A stretch of 5,357 bases of DNA, from NCBI GenBank assembly GCA_902482185.1, contig CABSZR010000111.1, positions 1-5,357 of the forward strand, in the 5' to 3' direction. The DNA comes from an uncultured Collinsella sp. (GTDB taxonomy: Bacteria > Actinomycetota > Coriobacteriia > Coriobacteriales > Coriobacteriaceae). Shown in pieces: positions 4,429 through 5,357 of the stretch. Position numbers and translations under genes: made by a program. How positions within the stretch are numbered: the stretch's first letter is position 1; every line of letters starts with the position of its first letter. Below the pieces are notes generated by a model. That model did not search any database and was not told where the DNA came from. It saw nothing but the letters and a program-made list of their open reading frames with translations.

Positions 4429-5357
4429 GACCGGTCGCCTCCAAACAAGTCGGAACGCGTGGCCAAGTAGGCATCGAGGGCCTCGAGCGCACGGTCCGCA
4501 TAGGCCTGATAGCGGTCGCGCTTGCTGCGGCGCTTACCGTCCTCGAGCGGCGGCACCAGGCCAAAGTTGACATGCATGGGCTGATAGCCCACGGTGGCAG
4601 GATCGGTCGCATAGCCCACGAGCGCACCCAGGGCGCCCACGCGGGGCAACTCGACGGAATCGGCGCCGATAGCCTCTGCATAGGTGTTGAGCGCCGCGAG
4701 CAGACCGGTCGCCACGGCTTCCATGTACCCCTCGGTGCCGGTGATCTGACCGGCCAGGCGCACGCCGGTACCGGGCACGGCAAAGGTGCCATCGAGCACG
4801 TGCGGGGCGTCGACAAAGGTATTGCGGTGCATGACACCGTAGCGGAAGAACTCAGCGTTCTCCAGGCCCGGCACCATATGGAAGACGCGCTTCTGCTCGC
4901 CAAAGGTCAGGTTGGTCTGGAAGCCCACCAGGTTATAGGCGGTCTTCTCCTTGTTCTCGGCACGCAGCTGAATCGCCGCCCAAGGGCGACGTCCGGTACG
5001 CGGGTCGGTGAGGCCGACGGGCTTCATGGCGCCAAAGCGAATGGCGTCCTTGCCGGTGCGCGCAACCTCCTCGGCAGGCTGGCAGGCCTGGAACAGATCG
5101 CCGCCCTCAAAGTCCTTGAGCACCACGCGGTCGGCCGTGGTGAGCGCCTCGATAAAGGCCTCGTACTCCTCCTTGTTGAGCGGAGCGTTGAGATAGTCGC
5201 CGCTCCCCTGCTCCTCGTAGCGCGACTGCGAAAACAGCACGTCCATATCGAGCGTGGAGGCATCGACGATCGGCGCCGCGGCATCGAAGAACGCAAGGGC
5301 GTCGCCACCGACGAGCTTCATGACCTCTTCGCTCAGCGCCGGTGAACACAGCGGGCC
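4425..5357 (-). CDS. trmFO: Methylenetetrahydrofolate-tRNA-(uracil-5-)-methyltransferase TrmFO, C-terminal part
   Basis: The last 310 residues are inside the window; the frame is open to the right edge, so the N-terminus with the FAD-binding GxGxxG is missing (family about 435-450 residues). The ATG at 5321 is internal: the 12 codons before it read GPLCSPALSEEV, matching the conserved TGPLTSxxLSEE region. TrmFO makes 5-methyluridine at position 54 of the tRNA T-loop using 5,10-methylenetetrahydrofolate and FAD. Other family features, in visible-residue numbering: FFDAAAPIVD at 23-32, the Cys92 segment ACQPAEEVA (the C-x-P-x-E site that holds a catalytic Cys in studied TrmFOs), FGAMKPVGL at about 107-115, QLRAENK, VGFQTNLTFGEQKRVF and YGVMHRNTFVDAP. 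It ends in TAG overlapping the start of xerC by four bases, so the two are translationally linked. The pairing with xerC is the same as in Bacillus. Homologous GidA/MnmG is excluded by the TrmFO-specific GPL and HRNTF motifs. Confidence 0.95.
   Translation of the reverse strand, partial: GPLCSPALSEEVMKLVGGDALAFFDAAAPIVDASTLDMDVLFSQSRYEEQGSGDYLNAPLNKEEYEAFIEALTTADRVVLKDFEGGDLFQACQPAEEVARTGKDAIRFGAMKPVGLTDPRTGRRPWAAIQLRAENKEKTAYNLVGFQTNLTFGEQKRVFHMVPGLENAEFFRYGVMHRNTFVDAPHVLDGTFAVPGTGVRLAGQITGTEGYMEAVATGLLAALNTYAEAIGADSVELPRVGALGALVGYATDPATVGYQPMHVNFGLVPPLEDGKRRSKRDRYQAYADRALEALDAYLATRSDLFGGDRS
4438..4442 (-). promoter_or_regulatory. Ribosome-binding site pointing to an AUA start of xerC
   Basis: GGAGG on the minus strand, inside the last codons of trmFO, is followed by nine bases and then ATA, whose last two bases begin the trmFO TAG stop. 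No ATG, GTG or TTG in the xerC frame lies within useful distance. The next alternative, CTG four codons later, is too far from this site. Confidence 0.5.

Noticed and set aside
5319..5321. ATG as the start of trmFO
   Set aside because: The frame continues upstream to the window edge with conserved TrmFO residues (GPLCSPALSEEV), so this Met is internal.
4572..5345. A 257-codon plus-strand frame opposite trmFO, and similar long frames opposite frr and xerC
   Set aside because: These overlap genes with clear family motifs, and their own translations are Arg/Ser/Gly/His-rich without motifs.

Overview
All genes read on the minus strand, so biological order runs from the right edge to the left edge: trmFO (5' end cut off), xerC, rpsB, tsf, pyrH, frr, uppS (3' end cut off). 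The DNA is GC-rich with strongly G/C-biased third codon positions. The proteins look like those of a high-GC Gram-positive anaerobe of the class Coriobacteriia (Collinsella-like). That placement rests on recalled protein flavour (for example TDSPMMECKKAL in EF-Ts) and gene order, not on a search. The window is a core chromosomal region. I see no mobile element, CRISPR array, rRNA or tRNA.

Right part (3508-5357): trmFO (tRNA U54 methyltransferase) and xerC (chromosome-dimer recombinase) overlap by four bases. The xerC frame has no ATG, GTG or TTG where its conserved N-terminus must begin. The best-placed start is an AUA codon inside the overlap, behind a GGAGG.

Middle (3289-3507): this is the only substantial regulatory region. 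It holds a possible weak terminator after xerC, then a very good sigma-70-type promoter (TTGGCA, 17 bp, TATCAT with an extended -10 TG). A perfect 7+7 inverted repeat lies across the promoter spacer. A structured leader of about 135 nt follows, ending in the rpsB ribosome-binding site. It is a candidate for ribosomal-protein autoregulation.

Left part (1-3288): rpsB (S2) and tsf (EF-Ts) form a translation operon closed by a clear intrinsic terminator. pyrH (UMP kinase), frr (ribosome recycling factor) and uppS (undecaprenyl diphosphate synthase) follow with 1-2 nt gaps, each ribosome-binding site lying inside the end of the previous gene. The cluster therefore joins ribosome building, elongation and recycling to pyrimidine nucleotide supply and cell-wall lipid carrier synthesis, as in the widely conserved rpsB-tsf-pyrH-frr-uppS block. 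No gene-free stretch exceeds 300 bases; the longest is the 219-base xerC-rpsB spacer.
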